In this document: piece after piece, positions 35,764-43,298 of the stretch | Numbering within the stretch: the stretch's first letter is position 1 | How the letters are laid out: each line of letters begins with the position of its first letter | NCBI RefSeq assembly: GCF_039521975.1 | Contig: NZ_BAAACZ010000011.1 | Location: forward strand, 186,001 to 250,000 | Origin: Alkalibacillus silvisoli | GTDB taxonomy: Bacteria; Bacillota; Bacilli; Bacillales; Alkalibacillaceae | DNA length: 64,000 bases | Direction: 5' to 3' | Notes under the pieces: generated by a model | Databases searched by the model: none | The model's input: the letters and a program-made list of their open reading frames with translations, nothing else | What the model was told of the DNA's origin: nothing | Made by a program: the position numbers and the translations under genes

Positions 35764-36000
35764 ATGGACATACTATGGGTTGTATTAATTGCTTTTGGTA
35801 CGTTGGTGGCAGGTTTACTTTTAGGATTCCTCATTGCTCGTAAAACAATGATGAGTTACTTAAAGAAGAACCCACCAATTAATGAGCAAATGTTACGTAC
35901 AATGATGATGCAAATGGGACAAAAGCCTTCACAAAAGAAGATCAATCAAATGATGAAGTCTATGTCTCAACAAATGGACAATGACAAGAAGAAAAAATAA
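35764..36000 (+). CDS. yneF: UPF0154 membrane protein YneF
   Basis: 78 residues. One N-terminal transmembrane helix (LWVVLIAFGTLVAGLLLGFL) followed by the family motif NPPINEQMLRTMMMQMGQKP and a basic Lys-rich tail. SD AGGAGG before ATG 35764. Function unknown. Confidence 0.93.
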   Translation: MDILWVVLIAFGTLVAGLLLGFLIARKTMMSYLKKNPPINEQMLRTMMMQMGQKPSQKKINQMMKSMSQQMDNDKKKK

Positions 36001-36004
36001 AACA

Positions 36005-36043
36005 AGAAGGGGGGAGCTATTTATAAAGCTTGCCCCTTTTTCA
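36005..36043 (+). terminator. Terminator after yneF
   Basis: AAGGGG-GGAGCT and AGCTTGCCCCTT arms with following TTTTTC. Confidence 0.8.
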
Positions 36044-36137
36044 TTTTTCATAAAACCGTCAATGATAAGACCTATTACTTAACAGACTTTCTGATACCAT
36101 GGTAATATAAACATTGATTATAGTTAGGAGTGTAATA

Positions 36138-36842
36138 ATGGCTGATGTTAATCTATTTTTAGCCTTTGGAGCTGGCTTTTTATCTTTTATCTCACCATGT
36201 GTATTACCATTGTATCCAGTTTTTCTTTCATATGTAACAGGAATGAGTGTAGAAGAGCTGAAAAATGACAATGCTATGTTAAGAAAAAGAAGTTTATTAC
36301 ATACTTTATTTTTCCTGATCGGGTTTTCATCCATCTTTATTATGTTAGGTTTCTCAACCTATTATATTGGCGAAACGCTTTATGCATATAGAGACCTTAT
36401 TAGACAGCTCGGTGCAATATTAATCGTATTCTTTGGCTTAGTTATGGTTGGAGTTTTAAACTTTGAATTCCTCATGAAAGAACGAAAAGTGACTTTTAAA
36501 AATCGCCCAGCTGGTTATTTAGGTACATTATTTATTGGTGCTGCTTTCTCGATGAGTTGGACACCTTGTACTGGCCCAATATTAGCTGCTGTCCTAGCTT
36601 TAGCCGCAACGAACCCAGAGTCAGGTGTCATTATGATGACAGCTTACTCATTAGGATTTTCAGTCCCATTCTTTGCCATGTCATTTTTCATTGGTAAAAT
36701 GGATTGGATCAAGCGTAATTCACAGAAAATTGTCCGAATCGGTGGTTATATCCTGATCTTCTTAGGTATTGCGCTATTCTTTGACTGGCTTCGAATAATC
36801 ACAGCATATTTAGCTAATTTAATTGGTTTTCAAGGGTTTTAA
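36138..36842 (+). CDS. ccdA: Cytochrome c biogenesis / thiol-reductant carrier CcdA
   Basis: 234 residues, six predicted membrane helices. The two redox Cys are in FISPCVLPLYPVF (helix 1) and SMSWTPCTGPILAAV (helix 4). CcdA passes electrons from cytoplasmic thioredoxin to extracytoplasmic thioredoxin-like proteins for cytochrome c and spore cortex maturation; the TlpA-like protein at 50.6 kb is a likely partner. Start ATG 36138 with SD AGGAG; the track of open frame upstream has no SD. Confidence 0.95.
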   Translation: MADVNLFLAFGAGFLSFISPCVLPLYPVFLSYVTGMSVEELKNDNAMLRKRSLLHTLFFLIGFSSIFIMLGFSTYYIGETLYAYRDLIRQLGAILIVFFGLVMVGVLNFEFLMKERKVTFKNRPAGYLGTLFIGAAFSMSWTPCTGPILAAVLALAATNPESGVIMMTAYSLGFSVPFFAMSFFIGKMDWIKRNSQKIVRIGGYILIFLGIALFFDWLRIITAYLANLIGFQGF

Positions 36843-36912
36843 ACATTGAACGAAAAAGCATAATAGCATATAATAATATTGATTTAGCAAACAAAGAAAA
36901 AGGGGATTTTAT

Positions 36913-37371
36913 ATGGCACACACAAATGACATAATCCTTAAAACAATGACTCAGTTAATTGCATTTATTTTATTAGGGTTTTCTATTTACTTATTCTTTG
37001 CTGGGCATAACGCTCCTGGTGGTGGTTTTATTGGTGGGTTAATGACAGCAGCAGCCATTATTTTAATGTATATTACTTATGGTTATGAAAAAATTGAAAA
37101 AATCTTGCCGATTAACTTTACTACGATGTTTGTAGTTGGTCTTGGTATTGCGACATTGGCTGGTCTTGGGTCAATGGTTTTCGGAGCTCCATTTTTATCA
37201 CAAACATTTGAATACTATAACTTACCGATCTTAGGAGAAACAGAATTAGCGACGGCGTTAATTTTTGATCTCGGTGTTTATTTAGGTGTTGTCGGTGTTA
37301 CTATGACCATCATATTAACGATTGCAACGGATTCATCTGATGAAAAGGACGAAGAAAAGGCAGAGGCGTAA
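36913..37371 (+). CDS. Orphan MrpB/MnhB-like Na+/H+ antiporter subunit
   Basis: 152 residues, four predicted membrane helices. FAGHNAPGGGFIGGL, LPINF and LPILGETELATALIFDLGVY are the hallmark segments of Mrp antiporter subunit B; the acidic tail (DSSDEKDEEKAEA) is extra. No other mrp subunit gene is next to it. It takes the place that yneI (ccdB, a CheY-like gene) holds between ccdA and ccdC in B. subtilis. Its stop overlaps the ccdC start (TAATG), so it is translationally tied to ccdC. Whether it works alone or with a complete Mrp encoded elsewhere cannot be said. SD AAAAGGGG before ATG 36913. Confidence 0.88.
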   Translation: MAHTNDIILKTMTQLIAFILLGFSIYLFFAGHNAPGGGFIGGLMTAAAIILMYITYGYEKIEKILPINFTTMFVVGLGIATLAGLGSMVFGAPFLSQTFEYYNLPILGETELATALIFDLGVYLGVVGVTMTIILTIATDSSDEKDEEKAEA

Positions 37372-37856
37372 TGTTTTCAATATTAGACCATCCATTAGTG
37401 GCAGGTTTTATCACAGTCATGGCAGTATTAATGGCTACAAGTATGATTATTGTTAGGCTCCGTGCTTCAAAGAAACCTGCATCCGTAAAAAAAATTATAT
37501 TACCGCCACTATTTATGAGTACAGGAGCGTTAATGTTTTTCGTTCCATACTTCCAAATTGAATGGATCCTAGTAGTAGAGGCTGTTATAGTTGGTTTACT
37601 GTTTTCTATTCTTTTAATCTATACATCGAATTTTGAGGTTAAAGAAAATGAAATATATTTAAAACCATCGAAGGCGCTTGGATTTATTTTAATAGGACTC
37701 TTGTTAGTTAGGATTGTATGGAAGTCGATTATAGGCGAAGACATTTCTGTAGGAGAAACGAGTGCGATGTTTTACTTACTAGCATTCGCGATGCTTGTGA
37801 CATGGCGAATAGCTATGCTTATGAAATTTTTAAAGCTTAAAGAACGTTTAAACTAA
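37371..37856 (+). CDS. ccdC: CcdC family membrane protein (YneJ)
   Basis: 161 residues, four to five hydrophobic helices (MAVLMATSMIIVRLRASKKP start, VTWRIAMLMKFLKLKERL end). The CcdC/YneJ family is always found near ccdA; it is not strictly needed for cytochrome c formation in B. subtilis. Starts in the stop codon of the preceding mrpB-like gene. Terminated by a bidirectional hairpin shared with yneK. Confidence 0.9.
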   Translation: MFSILDHPLVAGFITVMAVLMATSMIIVRLRASKKPASVKKIILPPLFMSTGALMFFVPYFQIEWILVVEAVIVGLLFSILLIYTSNFEVKENEIYLKPSKALGFILIGLLLVRIVWKSIIGEDISVGETSAMFYLLAFAMLVTWRIAMLMKFLKLKERLN

Positions 37857-37900
37857 AAAGAAAGTGGAAGTTAGTTCACACTAGCTTCCACTTTCTTTTT
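37857..37900. terminator. Bidirectional terminator between ccdC and yneK
   Basis: GAAAGTGGAAG/CTTCCACTTTC stem extended by TAG/CTA, loop TTCACA, with an A-run before and TTTTT after. Confidence 0.9.
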
Positions 37901-38327
37901 CTCTTTCTAATAAATGCTCATACTGCGAAAAACCAATTTCTTTTTCATTCAGTCTTTTAATTAAAAATTTATGGTCTCTTTTTGGAGTGGCTAATATATA
38001 ACCTTCAATCAGCAAATCCAACGTGATCGTCTTAGCCTTTCGCTCTAACGCTAATTGACCAATCTTAGAACCAATCTTTTGTTTAGCAACGTCTCTAAAC
38101 AACTCAGGAACTGGCTCTACCAATTCATTAAGTAACGCCTTTTTCTCTTCACTCCATAAATCAATCGTTTCATTTACATAATATTCTTCCCAGTCAATGA
38201 TTGATTTACCATCTTCTTTTGGCAGCTTTTTAAGGAATTTACGAAACATAAAATAGCCACCTATAGATAGTAAGCCTAACATAATAAAAGACCAAATCAT
38301 TAATAATATACCAACAATTGTCGACAT
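37881..38327 (-). CDS. yneK: DUF2621 protein YneK
   Basis: 148 residues. N-terminal membrane helix (IVGILLMIWSFIMLGLLSIG), then a soluble domain with RKFLKKLPKEDGKSIIDWEE and a helical C-terminal half resembling PCP-reductase-like small domains (KQKIGSKIGQLALERKA). Start ATG 38327 with SD AGAGAGTGAG. It begins only 28 bases after the 3' end of the tRNA-Sec gene on the same strand, so the two may be co-transcribed. Function unknown. Confidence 0.88.
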   Translation of the reverse strand: MSTIVGILLMIWSFIMLGLLSIGGYFMFRKFLKKLPKEDGKSIIDWEEYYVNETIDLWSEEKKALLNELVEPVPELFRDVAKQKIGSKIGQLALERKAKTITLDLLIEGYILATPKRDHKFLIKRLNEKEIGFSQYEHLLEREKESGS

Positions 38328-38355
38328 AAGTTCTCACTCTCTTTTAGTTGTACAT

Positions 38356-38452
38356 TGGCGGGACTGTGTGGGAATCGAACCCACCGGAGACGACACGCGC
38401 CTCCCATGCGGTTTTGAAGACCGTGACATGCACCAGCGTTGTAACCAGCCCC
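38356..38452 (-). tRNA. selC: tRNA-Sec (anticodon UCA)
   Basis: 97 nt with encoded CCA. 5' GGGGCTGG pairs with 3' ACAGTCCC over seven of eight positions (one G-U), then G and CCA. Anticodon loop CUUCAAA reads UGA. The long variable arm has a 7-bp stem GGAGGCG/CGTCTCC, and the T arm is GTGGG TTCGATT CCCAC. Eight-base acceptor, long variable arm and UCA anticodon together identify selenocysteine tRNA. The D arm is imperfect when folded by hand. SerS charges it with serine and SelA (43.3 kb) converts that to Sec. Confidence 0.95.
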
Positions 38453-38479
38453 AAATGATCCAGAAAAACCTCAAAAGTT

Positions 38480-38508
38480 ATTATACAAGTTAATATTGAC
38501 TCAAGCAA
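38480..38508 (-). promoter_or_regulatory. Promoter of tRNA-Sec
   Basis: On the minus strand -35 TTGCTT (38508-38503), 17-base spacer, consensus -10 TATAAT (38485-38480), 27 bases before the mature 5' end. Confidence 0.7.
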
Positions 38509-38593
38509 CTTAAAGATTTCGTGAGGTCTATTTTCATAGGTAAAAAAATCTAGTATAATTGTTCTAAATATAGAATGTTTGTTTAATATTTTT

Positions 38594-38622
38594 TAGACAA
38601 TTACAATTAATTTAGTTAAAAT
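38594..38622 (+). promoter_or_regulatory. Promoter of the PAS kinase gene and perhaps selB
   Basis: -35 TAGACA (38594-38599), 17-base spacer, -10 TAAAAT (38617-38622). Divergent from the tRNA-Sec promoter, about 90 bases away. Confidence 0.55.
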
Positions 38623-38700
38623 GAATATAACTGTTATATTTTGTTATCTCGCATCATACTTTGTAATAAATTCGCCTTTTTAGGGAGGGTTAATCCGTCT

Positions 38701-39783
38701 ATGAGAGAACCTTTAACTTCTACAGATGTTGATGAACTTAGAAACAATGATAAATTCCAAGGTATTATAGAAGCGGCTAATTTATGGGTTGACCAAAATT
38801 CTATGACTGTCAAAACAATCTATGACGACTCATTTAATATTGTTTACACTAGCAAAACAGTTAAGGATGTATTTGGGTACACTCAAGAAGAGATGATCAA
38901 TCAAACCATTTTAGATTTTATTCACCCAGAGCACCGTCAAGCTGTACAAGATTGTTTAATCGATTTAGATGTCAACAGTAAAAAAGCTCATGAATTTCGT
39001 GTATTGCATCATGATGGAAGGTATATTGATTGCCAAGCTCACTCTGGAAAAATCATTGATCATAAGACGAAGGAAATTTACTATATTAGCGTAACGCAAG
39101 ATATTATGGCACATAAACAAGCTCAACAAATGTTAGTAAGCTCTGAAAAATTATCAACTGCAGGGCAATTAGCAGCTAGTGTAGCACATGAAATACGTAA
39201 CCCGATCACTTCTTTAAAAGGTTTTTTACAATTACTAGAGACAGGAATTGAAGGAAAAGAAGCGTACTTAAAAATAATGAAAGATGAAATTGAAAAAATA
39301 GAATCCATTTCTTCAGAGCTATTATATATTGCAAAACCTTCTCCTAATGAATTTGAAGAAGCTAATATTATAGAGATGTTAGAAGATGTATGTTTGTTAA
39401 TGCGGTCTCAAGCAAGACTAGATGATGTTGAAGTGGTATTAGAGTCAGACCTTGATCATCATATGGTTTTATGTGACAGGTCACAGATCAAGCAAGTTTT
39501 TATAAATTTGATCAAAAATGCGATTGAAGCGATGCGTGAAGCTGGAACTATTACAGTTAAAATTACATATGACGAGACATTATCAATCGAGGTCATGGAT
39601 GAAGGAGAAGGGGTGCCTGATTCGTTAAAAGAAAGATTAGGCCAACCTTTCTTAACTACTAAAGATAAAGGGACAGGTTTAGGGTTAATGGTCACAATGG
39701 ACATTTTAAAAAATCATGAAGCCGAATTACTTATTAAAGACCGAGAACCTAAAGGTAGTATTTTTCAAGTTGAATTTTTATAA
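38701..39783 (+). CDS. PAS-domain sensor histidine kinase (cytoplasmic, KinA/KinE-like)
   Basis: 360 residues. One PAS domain (~28-140: VKTIYDDSFNIVYTSKTVKD, then FRVLHHDGRYIDC), HisKA with SVAHEIRNPITSLKGF (phospho-His), HATPase with QVFINLIKNAIEAM (N box), DEGEGVP (G1) and GTGLGLMV (G2). No membrane helix, so it senses a cytoplasmic cue. No response regulator gene is adjacent; orphan kinases of this build often feed the Spo0 phosphorelay in Bacillaceae. Start ATG 38701 has AGGGAGGG at rather long spacing (11). Its stop is 18 bases before selB, so it is probably co-transcribed with it. Confidence 0.88.
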   Translation: MREPLTSTDVDELRNNDKFQGIIEAANLWVDQNSMTVKTIYDDSFNIVYTSKTVKDVFGYTQEEMINQTILDFIHPEHRQAVQDCLIDLDVNSKKAHEFRVLHHDGRYIDCQAHSGKIIDHKTKEIYYISVTQDIMAHKQAQQMLVSSEKLSTAGQLAASVAHEIRNPITSLKGFLQLLETGIEGKEAYLKIMKDEIEKIESISSELLYIAKPSPNEFEEANIIEMLEDVCLLMRSQARLDDVEVVLESDLDHHMVLCDRSQIKQVFINLIKNAIEAMREAGTITVKITYDETLSIEVMDEGEGVPDSLKERLGQPFLTTKDKGTGLGLMVTMDILKNHEAELLIKDREPKGSIFQVEFL

Positions 39784-39800
39784 ATTTAGTTGGTGACAAT

Positions 39801-41678
39801 ATGACAAATAAAAATTACACAATTGGTATGGCTGGACATATTGATCATGGTAAAACTGAACTAACAAAAGCTCTTACTGGTGTTGACACTGACCGATTAA
39901 AAGAAGAAAAAGAAAGAAACATTTCAATCGAACTAGGCTATGCACCCTTATATGTAGGAGAAGGTTTATCTTTATCTATAATTGACGTTCCTGGCCATGA
40001 ACGATTCATTCGTCAAATGATTGCTGGTGTTTCAGGTGTTGATGCTACTTTACTAGTGATTGCAGCAGATGAAGGAGTTATGCCACAAACGATTGAGCAT
40101 ATCGAGATTTTAAATTACTTAGAGATTAAAAACGCTTTTATAGTTATAACCAAAGTTGAATTACTAGAAGAAGAACTCTTACAACTTGTTTTAGATGATA
40201 TAAAAGCTCACACAAACAATACTATTTTTAAAAAAGCTCCAACCTACCAAGTTGATTCACTAAGTGGTAAAGGGATAGAAAAACTAAAATATGACTTAAT
40301 TGAAACCTTAAAATCTATGCCTGTAAAAGATGATAAAGGATATTTTAGGATGCCTGTCGATCAGTCTTTTCATGTTCATGGAATTGGAACGATTGTTCGT
40401 GGAACGATTACAGAAGGTGTTGTTAAAGAAGGGGATAAACTTCTCTTACAACCTGAAATGAGAGAAACAGAAGTCAAGAGCTTACAACAATTTGGTGAAC
40501 CTGTTACTCAATCTTACATAGGAAACAGAACAGCAATAGCATTAAAAGGAATGAATCAAGCTTTGATCAGAAGAGGAGATGTATTGACTAATAACGGCCA
40601 ATATAATTCATCCGAGAGAGTTGATGTAAAGTTAAACGTAAGCCCTCATATAAAACAGCCGATTAAACAAAGAACTCCTATTAAACTTCACACAGGAACG
40701 AGTGAGATTTATGGTCGGTTAATTTTATTTGACCGGAATGAATTAGACCAACCAGGTGAAGATGTCTATGTACAAATAGAACTTACTGAACCCGCCTATG
40801 TCATAAGGCATGATTATTTCATATTAAGAAGAGCGACACCAGTCGAAACAATTGGTGGAGGACAAGTTATTAATGCCCCCGCCAAGAAGCATCGATTTGG
40901 AATGGATACTGTCAATCAATTAAAACAGCAAGCTGAATTCACAGTGGAAGAGATCATTTTAGATTTTATCAACCAGCAATATGTGACAAGAGAAGAAGAA
41001 ATAACAAACCAATTGAATATCGACCCAAAGTTTGTAAAAGCGACCTTAAATCAATTATATGATAACCAATCGATTATCTTTATAAATCGACTAGTTATGA
41101 CTCGTGAATGGTTCAATCAGCAAATCGATTCACTATCAATAACTTTGAAGGATTACCATGATACCCGTCCATTAATAGTAGGGTATGACAAATCTGAGCT
41201 CATCCAACAAATACCTGTAAAGCCCAAGGTCACTAAAGTTATATTAGATCATTTAATAGAGCAAGGATACTTTAAGCAAAATGCACATTTCATTTCAATA
41301 CCTGACTTCACCCCTTATATTCCAAATCGAATTAAAGGAGAAGTTGAAGAAGGGGTTGACAACCTAAGGAAAGATCATTTGAAAGTTGACCCATTTTCAG
41401 CTTACTTTACGGATTTAGATACAGAGACGATTTCTGATTTGAAAAATTATTTGTTATATGAGAACAAGTTAGTCAGTATAACAGACGATTTATTCATTCA
41501 TCGCGTTCAGTTTGATGAAGCTGTTAAAACACTTAAGTCTCATACTGGAAGACAATTTTCATTGAAGGATGCGAAGGAGTGCCTAGATTTATCACGGAAA
41601 TATTTAATCCCTTTCCTAGATAAATTAGATGAAATGAAAATAACCATAAGAGAAGAAGAGTACAGGTGTTGGCTTTAA
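39801..41678 (+). CDS. selB: Selenocysteine-specific translation elongation factor SelB
   Basis: 625 residues. GTPase domain: G1 GHIDHGKTELTKALTG, the SelB-specific DTDRLKEEKERNISIELGYA, G3 DVPGHERFI, and G4 read as TKVE in place of NKxD; then two EF-Tu-like beta barrels and four C-terminal winged helices (to residue 625) that bind the SECIS hairpin. It delivers Sec-tRNA to UGA codons followed by a SECIS. SD TTGGTGAC is weak before ATG 39801. Convergent with selD. Confidence 0.96.
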   Translation: MTNKNYTIGMAGHIDHGKTELTKALTGVDTDRLKEEKERNISIELGYAPLYVGEGLSLSIIDVPGHERFIRQMIAGVSGVDATLLVIAADEGVMPQTIEHIEILNYLEIKNAFIVITKVELLEEELLQLVLDDIKAHTNNTIFKKAPTYQVDSLSGKGIEKLKYDLIETLKSMPVKDDKGYFRMPVDQSFHVHGIGTIVRGTITEGVVKEGDKLLLQPEMRETEVKSLQQFGEPVTQSYIGNRTAIALKGMNQALIRRGDVLTNNGQYNSSERVDVKLNVSPHIKQPIKQRTPIKLHTGTSEIYGRLILFDRNELDQPGEDVYVQIELTEPAYVIRHDYFILRRATPVETIGGGQVINAPAKKHRFGMDTVNQLKQQAEFTVEEIILDFINQQYVTREEEITNQLNIDPKFVKATLNQLYDNQSIIFINRLVMTREWFNQQIDSLSITLKDYHDTRPLIVGYDKSELIQQIPVKPKVTKVILDHLIEQGYFKQNAHFISIPDFTPYIPNRIKGEVEEGVDNLRKDHLKVDPFSAYFTDLDTETISDLKNYLLYENKLVSITDDLFIHRVQFDEAVKTLKSHTGRQFSLKDAKECLDLSRKYLIPFLDKLDEMKITIREEEYRCWL

Positions 41679-41723
41679 GAAGCTGGTTTTAAAATAGTCA
41701 CGCTTAAAATAATCTAAAGATAA

Positions 41724-41777
41724 AAACTGCACTTCCAAATGATAGACAGTGACTCTAAGCATTTGGCGGTGCAGTTT
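41724..41777. terminator. Large hairpin between converging selB and selD
   Basis: AAACTGCAC/GTGCAGTTT (41724-41732, 41769-41777) plus inner CCAAATG/CATTTGG separated by a small internal loop; followed by ATTTT on the plus strand. It overlaps the selD stop codon. Confidence 0.75.
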
Positions 41778-42843
41778 ATTTTACATTAATATGTGACTCT
41801 TGCCCTTCAACTTCGACAACTTCTCCGATTATATGTGCTTTATAACCATTCAATTGGTTGACGCGATTAACATAATGCACAGCTTCATCTGTATTCATAG
41901 ATATTAATAAACCACCTGAGGTAATTGCATCAGCCAAAATTAATTGGGATTCTTCGTTAACATTTTCTTCAAACGATACAACATCTTTTAACCAATTTAA
42001 GTTAGCTTTTGTACCACCAGGGACAGCACCTTGTTCTACAAGGGGGCTTATTCCATCCATAACAGGAACTTGCTCATTATAGATCGTTAGTGATTGTTGA
42101 CTTCCTTTTGCTAGTTCATATGCATGACCTAAAAGGCCAAAACCAGTTACATCAGTCACAGCATTCGGTTTATAATTGCGTAATTGTTCAGCGGTTTCTT
42201 TGTTTAATTGTGTCATCCATTTAATCGCTTCTTCTACAATTTTAGGCGAAGCTAAGTCTTTTTTAATCGCTGTTGTCGCAATACCAATGCCTATAGGCTT
42301 CGTTAACACTAATGCATCACCTAATTGCGCTCCGATATTAGTCCATAGATTATCAGGGTGTACAAAACCTGTAACAGAAAGTCCGAATTTCGGTTCATCA
42401 TCATCAATCGAATGCCCACCTACAATAGAACCTCCTGCTTGATGAACCTGATCCTCAGCACCTTGAAGAATTCGCGCTAGGACATCAGAACCGTATTTTT
42501 TGACGGAAAAACCAACAATATTTAATGCCGTTTTGACATCTGCTCCCATAGCGTATACATCACTTAAAGCATTAGCTGCAGCAATTTGCCCAAAGGTATA
42601 AGCATCATCAACCACAGGTGTAAAATAATCAACGGTTTGAACCATCGCTAAATCATCACTTATTTGATATACACCGGCATCATCGGAGCTATTTTGACTA
42701 TACAAGACCTTGTCATCATTAGATTGACGTTCTACTTGACTCAACACTTGAGCCAGCTCGCTTGGTGCGAGTTTACAACCTCAACCTGCTTTAGAGGAAA
42801 GAGAAGTTAAACGTAATATTTCATCTCGCTCTCGACTCATCAT
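41776..42843 (-). CDS. selD: Selenide, water dikinase SelD, itself a selenoprotein (UGA = Sec at 42781-42783)
   Basis: 355 residues when the in-frame UGA is read as Sec. Upstream of the UGA the same frame runs 20 codons back to ATG 42843 (SD GGAGGTG) and reads SSKAG, then U, then GCKLAPSEL; this is the catalytic AG(C/U)GCK loop, with the Lys three residues after Sec as in E. coli SelD Cys17/Lys20. The rest (AMGADVKTALNIVGFS, VTDVTGFGLLGHA, AITSGGLLISM) is normal SelD. Makes selenophosphate from selenide and ATP. Conventional calling begins at 42747 and loses the active site. Divergent from the SelW-like gene. Confidence 0.95.
42757..42771 (-). promoter_or_regulatory. Candidate SECIS hairpin in selD
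   Basis: CUCGC-ACCAA-GCGAG begins 9 bases after the UGA on the minus strand. Position and size suit a bacterial SECIS read by SelB. Confidence 0.55.
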
Positions 42844-42963
42844 AATCACCTCCAATTTTAAGGATATTACACTAAAACAAAATTTTCTAGAAATTAAGTA
42901 TTAATTGTTGAAATAGATCAAATACTTTTATAGGCTAGTAATTGAAAAGAAGGGGGCATTTAG

Positions 42964-43197
42964 ATGAGTTACAAAGTTTCAATTGAATTTTGTATGCAGT
43001 GAAACTATGCACCAAAAGCTGCGAGTTTCGCAGATGAGTTATTTACTGAATTCCGACATGACATTAAAGAAATGAAACTAATACCAGCATCTGGTGGCGC
43101 GTTTGAAGTTACGGTAAATGATGAGTTGGTTTACTCGAAACTAGATACAGGCGTCTTTCCAGAAGCTCAACAAGTGATTAAGCACATGAACTCGTAA
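42964..43197 (+). CDS. SelW/SelT/SelH-family (Rdx) selenoprotein, UGA = Sec at 43000-43002
   Basis: 77 residues with Sec at position 13. Reads MSYKVSIEFCMQ-U-NYAPKA: the CxxU redox motif right after the first beta strand, then an amphipathic helix (SFADELFTEFR) and the Rdx-family core LIPASGGAFEVTVNDELVY and VFPEAQQVIKHM. This is a thioredoxin-like fold whose members reduce peroxides, disulfides or methionine sulfoxide via thiols; the exact substrate is unknown. SD GGGGGG before ATG 42964. It stands between selD (divergent) and selA (same strand, 100 bases on, after a terminator). A hairpin follows the UGA. Missed by normal ORF calling because of the UGA. Confidence 0.92.
43001..43029 (+). 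promoter_or_regulatory. Candidate SECIS hairpin in the SelW-like gene
   Basis: Arms GAAACT (starting inside the UGA) and AGTTTC enclose an inner GC/GC pair around ACCAAAA. Shares GCACCAA in the apical part with the selD hairpin. Confidence 0.5.
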
Positions 43198-43204
43198 AAC
43201 CCAT

Positions 43205-43238
43205 AACCCGCCTGTGTCCCTTCACGGTGGGTTTCTTT
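43205..43238 (+). terminator. Terminator after the SelW-like gene
   Basis: AACCCGCC/GGTGGGTT stem (one G-T), 13-base loop, then TCTTTATG. Confidence 0.75.
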
Positions 43239-43298
43239 ATGACTTTGCAATAGTTAGGTTATAATGGATAAATAAATGATTTAAAATGAGGCGGTCAT

